64,000 nucleotides of DNA, from positions 124,001-188,000 of the forward strand of contig BOKP01000004.1 of assembly GCA_016861045.1 (NCBI GenBank), read 5' to 3'. The notes beneath the pieces were generated by a model. It did no database searches. It had not been told where the DNA came from and saw only the letters and a list, made by a program, of their open reading frames with translations. Below are positions 27,009-36,386 of this stretch, one piece after another (position 1 is the first letter of the stretch; the number at the start of each line of letters is the position of its first letter). Origin of the DNA: Actinomycetes bacterium. GTDB taxonomy: Bacteria > Actinomycetota > Thermoleophilia > Solirubrobacterales > 70-9. Position numbers and translations under genes: made by a program.

Positions 27009-29210
27009 TCAGGCCGGCGTCGCCTCCATCGCGGCATCGAGCGAGTGCCAGGCCCCGGCGGCGTCGGCCAGCGGCACCGCGATCGCCAGCGGCCCGGCCG
27101 CGATCGTGATCTCCGCGCCGGAGGCGACCCCGATCGCGACCGCGGTCCCCGCCTCGACGAGGCGCTCGATCGCGGCGACCTCCCCGCCGAGCACGAAGCC
27201 GCCGGGCCCCTCGCCGAACAGCCACGCCTCGGGTCCGCGATCGCCGAGCAGCGGGCCGAGGTCGACCTCGATCCCGGTGCCGCCGGCGACCGCGCACTCG
27301 GCGAGCGCGCAGGCGAGGCCGCCGTCGCTGACGTCGTGGGCGCAGCGAATCAGCCCGGCGCGGACGGCGTCGCGGACGGCGGCGATGGCCGCGTGCACCT
27401 CGCCCGGCTCGAAGCCGGGGAGCCCGAGGTCGAGCTCGGCGCGCAGCTTGGCGAGCTGCGATCCGCGCAGGTCCGGCGCGAGCGGGCCGGCGAACGCGAT
27501 GGCGTCGCCCTCCCGCAGCGCCGCCACCGGCAGGCGCTCCGGCGAGGGCAGCTCGCCGACCATGCCGACGACCGGCGTCGGGTAGATCGGGCCGCGATCG
27601 GTCTCGTTGTAGAGCGAGACGTTGCCGCCGACGACCGGGACCCCGAGCTCCCCGCAGGCGTCGGCGAGCCCCCGGGTCGAGCGGTCGAGCTGCCAGGCGA
27701 CGGCCGGCTTCTCGGGGTTGCCGAAGTTGAGGCAGTTGGTGAGACCGAGCGGCTCGGCGCCGGCGCAGGCGAGGTTCTGGGCGCATTCGAGCACCGCCTC
27801 GACCGTCCCCAGGTAGGGGTCGCACGCCACCCGCCGGCCGTTGCCGTCGATCGCGACCGCGATCGCGGTCTCCGCCTCGGGGGCCTGGAGGACGGCGGCG
27901 TCGGCCTGCTCGGGCCGGCGCACGGTCCGCGACCCGACGATCGAGTCGTACTGCTCGAAGGCCCAGCGCTTCGAGGCGATCGTCGGCGTCGCCAGCAGCG
28001 CGAGCAGGGCCTCGCCCGGGTCGCCGCCCGGTGCGACCGCGGCGAGCGGCTCGCCGTTGCCGTAGATCCACCGGTCCGGCTCGGCCGGCTCGAGGTCGTA
28101 GAGCGGGCAGTCGTCGACGAGCAGAGCCACGGGCATGTCGCCGACCAGCTCGTCGCCGTCGAAGACCCTGATCCGGTCGCCGGCGGCCACCTCCCCGATC
28201 GCCGTCCCGCCGGTCTCCCACTTGCGGCAGACGGCGAGCACGGCGTCGAGCTCGTCGGGCTCGACGATCGCCAGCATCCGCTCCTGCGATTCCGAGACCA
28301 TCACCTCGAACGGCTCGAGGTCGGGGTTTCGGAGCGGCACCCGGGAAACGTCGATGTCGATCCCGACCCCGCCGGCCGAGGCCATCTCCGAGGCCGAGGA
28401 GGTCAGCCCGGCGGCGCCGAGGTCCTGGAGGGAGACGAGCTTCTCGTCGGCGAGAAGCTCGAGGCAGCACTCCATCACCTTCTTCTCCTCGAACGGATCG
28501 CCGATCTGGACGGTCGGCCGCATGGCGTCGCCCTCGTCGAGCTCGGCCGAGGCGAGCACCGAGGCGCCGCCGATCCCGTCCCGCCCGGTCGTCGCCCCCA
28601 TCAGGACGACGACGTTGCCCACCCCCGCCGCCGCGGCGCGGACCATTCGCTCGGTCCGGGCGAGCCCGACGCACATCGCGTTGACGAGGCAGTTCTGCTC
28701 GTAGGGGGCCTCGAAGTGGACCTCGCCCCCGACCGTCGGCACCCCGATCGAGTTCCCGTAGTGGCCGATCCCGGCCACGACGTGGTCGAACAGGTAGCGC
28801 GAGCGGGCCGAGTCGAGCTCGCCGAAGCGGAGGGAATCGAGCACCGCGATCGGCCGCGCGCCGAGCGCGAAGATGTCGCGCATGATCCCGCCGACTCCGG
28901 TGGCCGCGCCCTGGAACGGCTCGACCGCGCTCGGATGGTTGTGGGACTCGACCTTGAAGGCCACCGACCAGCCGCCGCCGACGTCGACCGCCCCCGCGTT
29001 CTCGCCCGGCCCCATGACGACCCGCGGCCCCTCGGTCGGCAGTCGCCGCAGGAGCTTGCGCGAGTGCTTGTAGGCGCAGTGCTCGGACCACAACAGCGAG
29101 AACATCGCCAGCTCGACGTCGTTGGGCTCCCGCCCGAGCCCGGCCGTGATCAGCTCGTGCTCGCGGTCGGTCAGCCCGAGCTCGCGGTGCCTGGCTACGG
29201 AGGCTTCCAT
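27009..29210 (-). CDS. purL: Phosphoribosylformylglycinamidine synthase, large subunit (small type)
   Basis: PurL of the 730-residue type, which needs separate PurS and PurQ to make FGAM. Visible are [37 protein letters not shown], the DSLRFGELD segment, [20 protein letters not shown], and [11 protein letters not shown] in the second half. ATG 29210 gives the best N-terminus; TTG 29225 would add five residues. Its partners purQ and purS lie 17 kb away on the same strand, beyond the sulfotransferase island, so subunits of one complex are encoded apart. Confidence 0.94.
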   Translation of the reverse strand: MEASVARHRELGLTDREHELITAGLGREPNDVELAMFSLLWSEHCAYKHSRKLLRRLPTEGPRVVMGPGENAGAVDVGGGWSVAFKVESHNHPSAVEPFQGAATGVGGIMRDIFALGARPIAVLDSLRFGELDSARSRYLFDHVVAGIGHYGNSIGVPTVGGEVHFEAPYEQNCLVNAMCVGLARTERMVRAAAAGVGNVVVLMGATTGRDGIGGASVLASAELDEGDAMRPTVQIGDPFEEKKVMECCLELLADEKLVSLQDLGAAGLTSSASEMASAGGVGIDIDVSRVPLRNPDLEPFEVMVSESQERMLAIVEPDELDAVLAVCRKWETGGTAIGEVAAGDRIRVFDGDELVGDMPVALLVDDCPLYDLEPAEPDRWIYGNGEPLAAVAPGGDPGEALLALLATPTIASKRWAFEQYDSIVGSRTVRRPEQADAAVLQAPEAETAIAVAIDGNGRRVACDPYLGTVEAVLECAQNLACAGAEPLGLTNCLNFGNPEKPAVAWQLDRSTRGLADACGELGVPVVGGNVSLYNETDRGPIYPTPVVGMVGELPSPERLPVAALREGDAIAFAGPLAPDLRGSQLAKLRAELDLGLPGFEPGEVHAAIAAVRDAVRAGLIRCAHDVSDGGLACALAECAVAGGTGIEVDLGPLLGDRGPEAWLFGEGPGGFVLGGEVAAIERLVEAGTAVAIGVASGAEITIAAGPLAIAVPLADAAGAWHSLDAAMEATPA

Positions 29211-29352
29211 TCCCCGGCCATTCAACTAGATGCGAGGAAGCCTCAGCCCCGGGCCGGCGCGGCGCCCGGGCGATGCGCCGGCCCACGATCCCCGCGGCCG
29301 CGCGCACGGCGCGGTCGTCTTCGCGGCCGGGCCGCGCCGGTCGAGGGGCCGG

Positions 29353-30408
29353 GTGCGGCCGTTCGAGCCGATCGCCGGGCCGATCGAAGCAGGTATCCTC
29401 CGGCCCGTCGGGTGGCTGGTCAAGCCGTTCTGCGCTTCCGCGTGTCCCGCCCGACCCGCCGCCTCATCGACGACGAAGCTGGGAGCGCGACCACTGCCCG
29501 AGCCTGCGAACAGAGACCTGCCGATCGTCTTCGTCGGCGGCACCGGACGCAGCGGCACCCACGTGGTTGCTCGGCTGCTCGGGCGCCACTCGCGGCTGCT
29601 CAACATCAGCAACGAGGTCCGCTTCCACGTCGACCCGGGCGGTTTCCCGGACCTGCTGGCGGGCAGGACGTCCCCCGACCGGTTCATCGCGAGGCTCCGC
29701 GGTCGCTGGTGGCGCGGTCTCGCCCTTCAGCGCCTCAGCCTGCGGGGGCTCTTCCGCCACGTCGATCGGGAGGTGCTGGATGACGCCTGCGCGGCCTTCC
29801 GCCGCGATTTCGACGAGGCGCCGGAGACGGCTTGCCGGGAGCTCTTCTTCGCCCTGCTCGGGCCCCTCGCCGCCGCGGCGGGCAAGCCGGGGATCGTCGA
29901 GCAGAGCTGCGACACGATCGCCCAGGCGGCGACGCTGCGCCGGCTGTTCCCGGAGGCGAAGTTCATCCACGTGGTCCGGGACGGCCGCGATACGGCGGCC
30001 TCCCGGGTCGCGCAGGCGCGATGGCTGGCGCGGCCGCGGACGCTGAGCCAGGGGATCGAGTGGTGGGAGCGCCGGATGCGGCGGATCGACGTCGGCGTCC
30101 GCGCCGTCCCGAACGAGCAGTTCCTGGCGGTGAGCCTCGACGAGCTCGTGGAGCTTCGCCGACGAGCCACCTACCATCGTCTGCGGCGATTCGTCGAGCT
30201 GAAGCAGGAACCCCTGATGCGCCGATTCTTCCGGCAGCAGATGAGCGGTAGTCATGGCAACGTCGAACGGTGGCGCAGGCGGATGTCGCCCGACCGCCAG
30301 CGGCTGGTCAGCGAGCGCTACGTCGCGGTTCTCGACGGCCTCGAGCGGGACTCGATCAACGGCTACCGAATGCTGCGAAGGGTCCATTCCGCCCGCGCCG
30401 GCCGATGA
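29353..30408 (+). CDS. Sulfotransferase family protein (plus-strand copy)
   Basis: About 351 residues. The 5'-phosphosulfate loop of PAPS-dependent enzymes appears as FVGGTGRSGTHVVARLL, and the 3'-phosphate motif as HVVRDGRDTAAS. It is the only sulfotransferase of the island on the plus strand, and its middle (LRGRWWRGLALQRL, EWWERRMRRID) is unlike the minus-strand set, so it is probably a different acceptor class. The GTG at 29353 has a GAGGGG site four bases upstream; an ATG at 29230 would add 41 low-complexity residues. The stop overlaps the flippase start as ATGA, which links sulfation to export. Confidence 0.82.
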   Translation: MRPFEPIAGPIEAGILRPVGWLVKPFCASACPARPAASSTTKLGARPLPEPANRDLPIVFVGGTGRSGTHVVARLLGRHSRLLNISNEVRFHVDPGGFPDLLAGRTSPDRFIARLRGRWWRGLALQRLSLRGLFRHVDREVLDDACAAFRRDFDEAPETACRELFFALLGPLAAAAGKPGIVEQSCDTIAQAATLRRLFPEAKFIHVVRDGRDTAASRVAQARWLARPRTLSQGIEWWERRMRRIDVGVRAVPNEQFLAVSLDELVELRRRATYHRLRRFVELKQEPLMRRFFRQQMSGSHGNVERWRRRMSPDRQRLVSERYVAVLDGLERDSINGYRMLRRVHSARAGR

Positions 30409-32396
30409 GCAGGCAACGCCTGGCCGAGGCGAGGCGCGAGGCCAGGTCCCGGCCGAGTCGCGGCAGCGGCGCCGCGCTGGGCGAGAAGGTCCTGCGGCTC
30501 TCGTCCTTCAACACGGTCGGGCTCTTCATCAACCACGCGCTGACGCTGGTCGGCGCGGTCGTCGTGGCCGTCTTCCTCGGCCCGGCGGACTTCGGCCGCT
30601 ACGGGCTGCTGCTGTTCGCGGCCGCCTTCCTGAGCTTCCTCTTCAACCTCGGCTCCAAGCAGGGCACGATGAAGCGGACGTTCGGTGGCGGTGACGACGA
30701 CGACGAGGACGACGACGAGGAGGAGGGCGATCTCGCGGAGTCCCGGCAGCGCGCGCTCGGCACCGGATTGATCCTCACGCTCGTCGTGTCGGCGGTCGGC
30801 ACCGCCCTGTTCGTGCTCTTCGCCGATGCCGTGTCCGGCTTTCTCCTCGCCGGGCAGGACGACCCCGAGCTGATCGTCTGGGCGGGGGTCGCCGGCGGCT
30901 TCGGGGCCGTGGTCCGGCTCGGATCGCTGGCGCTGTGGATGGAGGAGCGGCCGGCGGCGTACATCTTCGTCGAGACGCTCCGGCCGGCGCTCGCGCTGCT
31001 CATCGCGGTTCCCCTGCTGGCCGCCGGCGCGGGGGTGGAGGCGGCGATCGGGTCCTACGCGGTCGCCTCGGCGGCCACGGCCCTGGCGGTGCTGTACCTG
31101 CTGCGCCGCAGCGTCGAGCTCGCGTTCGACCTTGGCGAGTCGGCGGCGATCATGCGCAGGGGGGCGCAGCGGATACCGCTCGTCACGTCGATGTGGGCGG
31201 TCGGCTACATGGACCTGTTCCTGCTGTCGCGGTTCGTCACCCAGGACCAGCTCGGCGTCTACCACCTCGCGTCGAAGGCCGGCTTCGCGGTGGCGTTCCT
31301 CCCCGCCGGCTACCGGAAGGCACTGCGGCCGATCCGCAAGTCCCCAGCGTTCCACGCGGCCGAGCACGAGTACAGCCCCGGGACCGCGCGCGGCATTCAG
31401 CTCGGGTACTTCCTGCTGATGCTCGTCGGCGTCCTGCTGGCGATCACCCTGTTCGCCCGGGCGCTCGGCCGGATCTCCCCCGAGGGCTACGGCGAGGCGG
31501 CGGCGCTGATCCCGGTTCTCGCGGCGGGGCTGGTGGCGCCGACCGTCTACCGGATGCTGAGCAAGACCGCGAAGTTCAAGAACAAGCCGCGCTACTTCAT
31601 CGCCGGGGCCGTGGTCGCAGCGCTCCTGTTCGTCGCTGTCTGCCTGCTCTTGATCCCGCCGCTCGGGATATGGGCGCCGCCGGTCGCGATGATGGCCGCG
31701 TTCGCGATCCCGAGCGTCGCGATCCTGGTCAAGGGCCAGCGGGGGAGAAGCCCCGCCGAGCTGCCGACGCGCTCGTTCGCGATAGCGGCTTCGCTGGCCG
31801 CGGCGATCGCCGCGGCGTACTACCTCATCGACCCGCCGGGAGCCGTCGCCCAGGTCGTGCTGCCGATCCTCGGCCTCGGCCTGTGGATCGTCCTGATGCC
31901 GCTCACTGGGGCGATCCCGAAGGCGCACAGACAGCCACTCGGGCAGATGCTTCGCGGCCTCGTCGGAAGGGGCCACAAGCGGATCGAGGAGGAGGCGGTG
32001 ATCGGCCGCCTCCCCGCCGGCGAGAGGCGGGCCGCGAAGCTCACCCTGGCCGACGGAACGCCCCTCCACAAGCTCGCGAAGCGGCTCGACCGGGATGAGG
32101 ACGAGCTGGCGGCGCAGCTCGTCGGCACGCTGCGGCGGTTCGCCGACCACGCCGACCTTCCGTCCGCGACGGCCACCGACAACGACGCCCTGATCGGCCG
32201 CTTCCTGTTCGCCCGCGCGACGCCGGCCGACCGCGGCGCCCTGGGCAGGGAGCTGATGACCTCGGGGCTGGTCGATCCCGGCGACCTCTACGAGCTCGAG
32301 GCGATCACGGCCGAGCTGCGTGCCGCGCCGAGCGAGATCTGGAAGGCGCGCGCCGGCGATCCCGGCGGCGCCGGCAACGGGTCGCAGCGTGGATAG
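30405..32396 (+). CDS. Flippase-like membrane protein with acidic loop and C-terminal cytoplasmic domain
   Basis: A 663-residue protein. Residues about 35-510 carry twelve or more membrane segments of the polysaccharide flippase type (VGLFINHALTLVGAVVVAVF near the start). Between segments two and three, at about residues 94-110, an extreme acidic run (DDDDEDDDEEEGD) replaces a short loop. After the last membrane segment about 150 soluble residues remain, including DGTPLHKLAKRLDRDEDEL and further helices, which I cannot assign. Typical flippases have 400-500 residues and lack both additions. The start is coupled to the preceding sulfotransferase, so the substrate may be a sulfated lipid-linked glycan. 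Confidence 0.8.
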   Translation: MSRQRLAEARREARSRPSRGSGAALGEKVLRLSSFNTVGLFINHALTLVGAVVVAVFLGPADFGRYGLLLFAAAFLSFLFNLGSKQGTMKRTFGGGDDDDEDDDEEEGDLAESRQRALGTGLILTLVVSAVGTALFVLFADAVSGFLLAGQDDPELIVWAGVAGGFGAVVRLGSLALWMEERPAAYIFVETLRPALALLIAVPLLAAGAGVEAAIGSYAVASAATALAVLYLLRRSVELAFDLGESAAIMRRGAQRIPLVTSMWAVGYMDLFLLSRFVTQDQLGVYHLASKAGFAVAFLPAGYRKALRPIRKSPAFHAAEHEYSPGTARGIQLGYFLLMLVGVLLAITLFARALGRISPEGYGEAAALIPVLAAGLVAPTVYRMLSKTAKFKNKPRYFIAGAVVAALLFVAVCLLLIPPLGIWAPPVAMMAAFAIPSVAILVKGQRGRSPAELPTRSFAIAASLAAAIAAAYYLIDPPGAVAQVVLPILGLGLWIVLMPLTGAIPKAHRQPLGQMLRGLVGRGHKRIEEEAVIGRLPAGERRAAKLTLADGTPLHKLAKRLDRDEDELAAQLVGTLRRFADHADLPSATATDNDALIGRFLFARATPADRGALGRELMTSGLVDPGDLYELEAITAELRAAPSEIWKARAGDPGGAGNGSQRG

Positions 32397-32408
32397 CGGG
32401 CGGCGCCT

Positions 32409-34256
32409 TCAGCCGATCGCGCTCGCGGCGCCACTGCGGTAGCCGAGCTCGTCGAGCATCGGGCCGGCGACCTCCTCGAAGGCCTCGAGCTGGTCGGGCT
32501 CGAGCCGCTCACGCCAGCCGCCGACCGGGCCGAGGGCGGCCTCGATCCGGCTCCGATCGGGCGGGTCGATCATCGCCGGATCGAAGTCGAGCTCGACGAA
32601 CTCGCAGACCCGGCACAGGGTCGCCTCCGGCTCGGCGACGAGGTCCTCGTAGCGGACCTCGAGCAGGTGGTTCATCAGGTGCGCCTGCACGCGGGCCGAG
32701 CGCACCTTCTTGTGCCAGCGCTGCCCGGTCGCGAGCGCCGCGCCGGCGTTGATCTGGGCGGGGCGGGCGGCGAGGGTGTCGCGGCCGTCGCGGACGACGT
32801 GGACGAAGCGGGCCTCGCTCAGCGCCCGCTGGATCCGCCGCATCCGCTTCAGGTAGGAGGGGGTCTCGTCGCCCCAGCGGCTCTTCCCGACGCTCTCGGC
32901 CGCCGCGCCGTAGAAGCAGCGCAGCACGGCCGCCGCCTTGAGGTCGTCGAGCGCCTCCAGCCGCTCCCGCATCGCGTCCTCGGAGAGCCCGTGCGCCTCG
33001 AGCGGCCCGGCCGCGGCCATCACCTTGAGCACCCGCTCGACCGTCATCGGCTCGGAGCGGATCAGCTCGGCGAGGCGGGGGACGAACCCGGTCTCGCTCA
33101 GCATCCGCAGGTCCGGGTGGGCGCCGAGCATCGCCGCCAGGAGGTCGGTGCCGGAGCGCGCAGCGCCGATCAGGTACGGCGCCGGCGCCCGCGGCCCGAC
33201 CGGATCGCGAACCCCGGTCGCGTGCCGGGCGACCGCGACAGCCCGGCGCAGGGGGCGGGGCAGGCGCGGGCCGCGGCGCGGGCGGTGGACGGCGCCGGTC
33301 CCGTTCGGCCTCTCGGTCTCGTAGCCGAGCTCGGCGAGCAGGTCGCCGGCGAGCGCCTCGTAGGCGGCGCGGTCGGTCGCGTCCATGCGCTCGCGCCAGG
33401 TGCCGACCAGCTTCGGGTTCGGCGGCTCGAACGTCTTCGCGTGGCTTGCCAGCCGCTTCTCCGCCGACTGCGCCTCGCCATGGGCGCGGGGGAGCGCCCG
33501 CGCCTTCTCGCGCAGCCGCTGCTCGGCCGTCTCGTGGTAGCCGAGCATGCCCTCGTCGAAGTCGATCTCGATGAACTCGCAGATCCGCCGCAGCTCGCGC
33601 TCGGTCTCGAGCACGAGGTCCTCGAAGCGGACCTCGAGGTAGAAGCCGAGGTAGGGGGCCTGCGACCGCCCCCGGTTGACCCGGCTGCGCCATCTCTCGG
33701 CCGCCGCCTCGATCGACTGCGGGCCCCAGGCCTGCCTCAGGACCGAGAGCGCGACGTCGCGGCCGTCGCGGATCAGGTGGATGAAGCGCGCCTCCGGCAG
33801 GTATCCCTGGATCTCCCGCATCGACTTCACGTAGCCGGGGGTCTTGTCGCCCCAGCGGGCGCCCGGCTTGCCCTGCTTGTCGGCGTAGAGGCGGAAGAAG
33901 GCGCGGACGGCCTCGGCGCCGGTCAGGGGCTCGACCGCCGCCCAGCGCCCGGCCAGCTCGTCCGGCTCGATCGTGAAGTCGCCCCAGCGCCGGTGCGAGG
34001 TGAGCAGCTCGAGCATCTGCTCGCGCGTGGCGCCGTGCTTCTCCCGGGCCGCCACCAGCTCGGGGATGAAGTGGGTCTCCGACGGGATCGCGATCCCGGG
34101 ATGCGCGTCGAGCATCAGCCGCAGCAGCGTCGTGCCCGAGCGGGTGGCGCCGACGACGAACGGCGCCGGCGGCGGACCCGAGGCGGCGCGGCGGACGGCC
34201 GAGCGGCGGCTGCGCCAGCCGGCCAGCGAGCGGAGGATCTCGCGCCGCGCCTTCAC
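32409..34256 (-). CDS. Two-domain (tandem) sulfotransferase
   Basis: A 615-residue protein with two sulfotransferase domains in one chain. Domain 1 (about 30-300): VVGATRSGTTLLRLMLDAHP, ARWGDKTPGYV, HLIRDGRDVALS. A basic linker (about 310-350) leads to domain 2 (about 350-600): IGAARSGTDLLAAMLGAHP, RWGDETPSYLK, HVVRDGRDTLAA. Domain 2 has aspartate in place of the second threonine of the phosphosulfate loop, so its activity may be altered or lost. Each domain ends with the same LGY segment. The GTG start overlaps the glycosyltransferase stop. Related single-domain proteins have about 300 residues. Confidence 0.85.
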   Translation of the reverse strand: MKARREILRSLAGWRSRRSAVRRAASGPPPAPFVVGATRSGTTLLRLMLDAHPGIAIPSETHFIPELVAAREKHGATREQMLELLTSHRRWGDFTIEPDELAGRWAAVEPLTGAEAVRAFFRLYADKQGKPGARWGDKTPGYVKSMREIQGYLPEARFIHLIRDGRDVALSVLRQAWGPQSIEAAAERWRSRVNRGRSQAPYLGFYLEVRFEDLVLETERELRRICEFIEIDFDEGMLGYHETAEQRLREKARALPRAHGEAQSAEKRLASHAKTFEPPNPKLVGTWRERMDATDRAAYEALAGDLLAELGYETERPNGTGAVHRPRRGPRLPRPLRRAVAVARHATGVRDPVGPRAPAPYLIGAARSGTDLLAAMLGAHPDLRMLSETGFVPRLAELIRSEPMTVERVLKVMAAAGPLEAHGLSEDAMRERLEALDDLKAAAVLRCFYGAAAESVGKSRWGDETPSYLKRMRRIQRALSEARFVHVVRDGRDTLAARPAQINAGAALATGQRWHKKVRSARVQAHLMNHLLEVRYEDLVAEPEATLCRVCEFVELDFDPAMIDPPDRSRIEAALGPVGGWRERLEPDQLEAFEEVAGPMLDELGYRSGAASAIG

Positions 34257-35368
34257 TGCTCCAGCCCCGCGAACAGCTCGGCGTAGTCGTCGACGGTCGT
34301 CTCCCAGGAGTGGTCGTCGCGGCTCGCCCGCGCGCCCTCGGCCAGCCGCCCGCGCAGCCCGGGGTCGGCGAGCCGCTCGATCGCGGCGGTGAGGCCGGCG
34401 ACGTCGGGCCGCATCGAGGGGATCCCCGACGGCGCGTCGCCGTCCCGCGCATCGCCCACGATCAGGCCGTTGACCCCGTCGACGACGACCTCGTTCATCG
34501 GCGGGCTGTCGTTGGTGATCTGCGGCATCCCGAACGCGATCGCCTCGTAGAGGAAGAGCCCCAGGCCCTCCCAGCGGCTCGGGCCGAGGCAGACGTCGCA
34601 GGAGGCGAACAGGCGCAGGTGCTCGTCGGTCGGCATGTCGTCGATGACGAGCTCGATCCGCGGGTCGGCCGCGGCCGCCTTCTCGAGGTAGCCCATCCGG
34701 CGCTCGAGCTGCGCCTTGAAGACGAGCCGCAGGTCGTCGCCCTTGGCGCTCGTGAAGGCCTCGATCACCTCCTTGTGCGGCTTGCGTGGCCCGAGCAGCG
34801 CGCCGGGGAAGTAGAAGACAACCGCCTCATCTCCTCCGCTTAGCGTCCGGGGATGAGGCCCCGCCGCCGTCGCATTCTCTGCGGCTTCGAGCAGTTCGGG
34901 GTGGAGTCCCCAGCGGATGTACGGACTCTCGATCCCGAGCTCGCCGTAGCGGCGCTGCTCGCAGCGGGTCAGCGAGTAGAGGACGTCGTAGGCGTGCTTC
35001 GCCGGCTCGGCGTCGTCGGCCCCGAACATCTCCCAGACGAACCGGCCGACCGTCTTGATGCCGGAGGATCGGATCCGCGCGACCTCGTCGTGTTGGTAGC
35101 AGTTGTCCCAGTGGACGGCCTCGATCCCGTTCGCCTCGATCCAGCGCTCGTACTCCTCGAGCGGGACCTCCCAGCCGGAGGCCTCGGTGACGTTCGGCTG
35201 GTCCCAGACGCCGGTCCGGTCGACGTGCGCCGCCATCGGCCCCTTGTCGCGGGTCGGCCGGGCGAGGACGAACGTCTCGTGGCCGCGGGAATCGAGCGCG
35301 TCGCGGATGTAGCGGGAGACGAAGGCCTGCCCGCGGTTGAACCACTTGGTGACGATGCCTATGCGCAC
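34253..35368 (-). CDS. GT-B glycosyltransferase (GT4-like), paralogue 1
   Basis: A 371-residue two-Rossmann-domain transferase, using GTG 35368 as start. It begins RIGIVTKWFNRGQAFVSRYI; the C-terminal donor-binding domain shows the E-x7-E pattern in RWEGLGLFLYEAIAFG, followed by NDSPPMNEVVVDGVNGL. The interdomain linker, between LHPELLEAA and AVVFYFPG, carries hairpin element copy D (34824-34859), encoding an atypical segment PHPRTLSGGDEA. Located in one run with four sulfotransferases upstream and the tandem sulfotransferase downstream. Confidence 0.85.
   Translation of the reverse strand: MRIGIVTKWFNRGQAFVSRYIRDALDSRGHETFVLARPTRDKGPMAAHVDRTGVWDQPNVTEASGWEVPLEEYERWIEANGIEAVHWDNCYQHDEVARIRSSGIKTVGRFVWEMFGADDAEPAKHAYDVLYSLTRCEQRRYGELGIESPYIRWGLHPELLEAAENATAAGPHPRTLSGGDEAVVFYFPGALLGPRKPHKEVIEAFTSAKGDDLRLVFKAQLERRMGYLEKAAAADPRIELVIDDMPTDEHLRLFASCDVCLGPSRWEGLGLFLYEAIAFGMPQITNDSPPMNEVVVDGVNGLIVGDARDGDAPSGIPSMRPDVAGLTAAIERLADPGLRGRLAEGARASRDDHSWETTVDDYAELFAGLEQ
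34824..34859. repeat. Hairpin element, copy D (inside glycosyltransferase gene)
   Basis: Arms GCCTCATC (34824-34831) and GATGAGGC (34852-34859) pair perfectly but are unlike the arms of other copies, while the core TCCTCCGCTTAGCGTCCGG matches theirs. The host gene reads the core in a different phase from copies A to C, so the element is conserved as nucleic acid and not as protein. Confidence 0.7.
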
Positions 35369-35480
35369 GCCCGGCTCCGCTCGTCGTGGCAGCGGGCAGC
35401 GGGCAGCGGGCGAGCAGCGCCGGACCCGCGGCGCGGCATCCGCCCCGGGTGCCGCTTGCCGCCCGCTTCCCGCTTCCTGC
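35369..35480. repeat. Low-complexity inverted heptad repeat between two genes
   Basis: The 112-base gap holds tandem copies of GCGGGCA (about 35391-35412) and, further right, CCGCTTGCCGCCCGCTTCCC-type sequence (about 35453-35480) that is roughly complementary to them. The gap could fold into one long imperfect hairpin. It separates two genes in a run where all other junctions overlap. Similar GCGGGCA repeats occur, as coding sequence, in the E2 linker near 8680-8705. Confidence 0.55.
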
Positions 35481-36386
35481 TCATGTCGCCACCTCATACC
35501 CGAGCTCTCCCAGCAGCTCCCCGGCGACCGCCTCGTAGGCGCGCACGTCCTCGGGCGCCATCTCGCGGCGCCACTTGTCGAGCTTCGCCGGGTCCGGCGG
35601 CCGCGTCGTCGGCGCGTGGTTGTCGATCCTGTAGCCGGCGGCCTGCTCGGCGTGGCCGCCCTCGGCCCGCAGCGTCCCCGCCATCTCGGTGAGGCGGCCG
35701 GCCGCCCGCTCGTGGTAGCGCAGCATCGCGTCCTCCCAGGGCAGCTCGACGAACGCGCAGATCCGCCGCAGCATCGCCTCCGGCTCGCGGACCAGCTCCT
35801 CGTAGCGGGCCTCGACGTAGCGCGGGCCCTTCAGCGTCGCCGCCTGCTCGCGCGACTTGCGGATCCGCTTCACCCAGCGGGCCGCCTGCTCGGCCGGCGG
35901 CGGCTGCTCGTTCAGCGCCCGCGCCGATTGCGAGAGCGCGACGTCGCGACCGTCGCGGATCAGGTGGATGAAGCGCGCCTCCGGCAGCGTCCGCCCGATC
36001 CGCTGGATCGAGAGCATGTAGGCGGGGGTCTTGTCGCCCCAGCGCGGCTTGCCCTGGCGCTCCGCGTAGGCGCTGAAGAAGGCGCGGACGGCGCCGGCGC
36101 CGTCGCCCGGATCGACGGAGTCGAGCCGCCCGCGCAGCTCCGCGGGGTCGAGGCCGAAATCGCCCCAGGTCCGGTTCGACGTGATCGCCGCGAGCATCGT
36201 CTCCGTGTCGGCGCCGGCGCGGGCGGCCTTGATCAGGTCGGGCACGAAGTGCGTCTCGGGCGGGATCGTCAGCTCCGGATGGGCGTCGAGCATCATCCGC
36301 AGGAGCGTGGTCCCGGAGCGGGTCAGGCCGACCACGAAGGGCGCCGCCGCCGGCGCCTCCCGGCGCCGTGCTCCCGGCGCCCTCAT
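35481..36386 (-). CDS. Sulfotransferase, paralogue a (301 aa)
   Basis: PAPS-binding loops: VVGLTRSGTTLLRMMLDAHP (about residues 18-37) and HLIRDGRDVALSQS (about 144-157). Between them is PRWGDKTPAYML, shared by the island's sulfotransferases and probably part of the substrate pocket. A KRIRKSREQAATLKG segment distinguishes this copy. It ends LGELGYEVAT. ATG 36386 overlaps the stop of the preceding paralogue (ATGA). Last of four consecutive paralogues. Confidence 0.87.
   Translation of the reverse strand: MRAPGARRREAPAAAPFVVGLTRSGTTLLRMMLDAHPELTIPPETHFVPDLIKAARAGADTETMLAAITSNRTWGDFGLDPAELRGRLDSVDPGDGAGAVRAFFSAYAERQGKPRWGDKTPAYMLSIQRIGRTLPEARFIHLIRDGRDVALSQSARALNEQPPPAEQAARWVKRIRKSREQAATLKGPRYVEARYEELVREPEAMLRRICAFVELPWEDAMLRYHERAAGRLTEMAGTLRAEGGHAEQAAGYRIDNHAPTTRPPDPAKLDKWRREMAPEDVRAYEAVAGELLGELGYEVAT

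Noticed and set aside
27004-29307. Upstream extension of the GH31 frame across purL (about 1600 residues in total)
   Set aside because: The upstream 770 codons are an out-of-phase reading of purL; the GH31 protein begins with its signal peptide near 27003.
29230-29352. N-terminal extension of the plus-strand sulfotransferase from ATG 29230
   Set aside because: The extra 41 residues are proline/arginine low-complexity sequence without homology; GTG 29353 has a better ribosome site.
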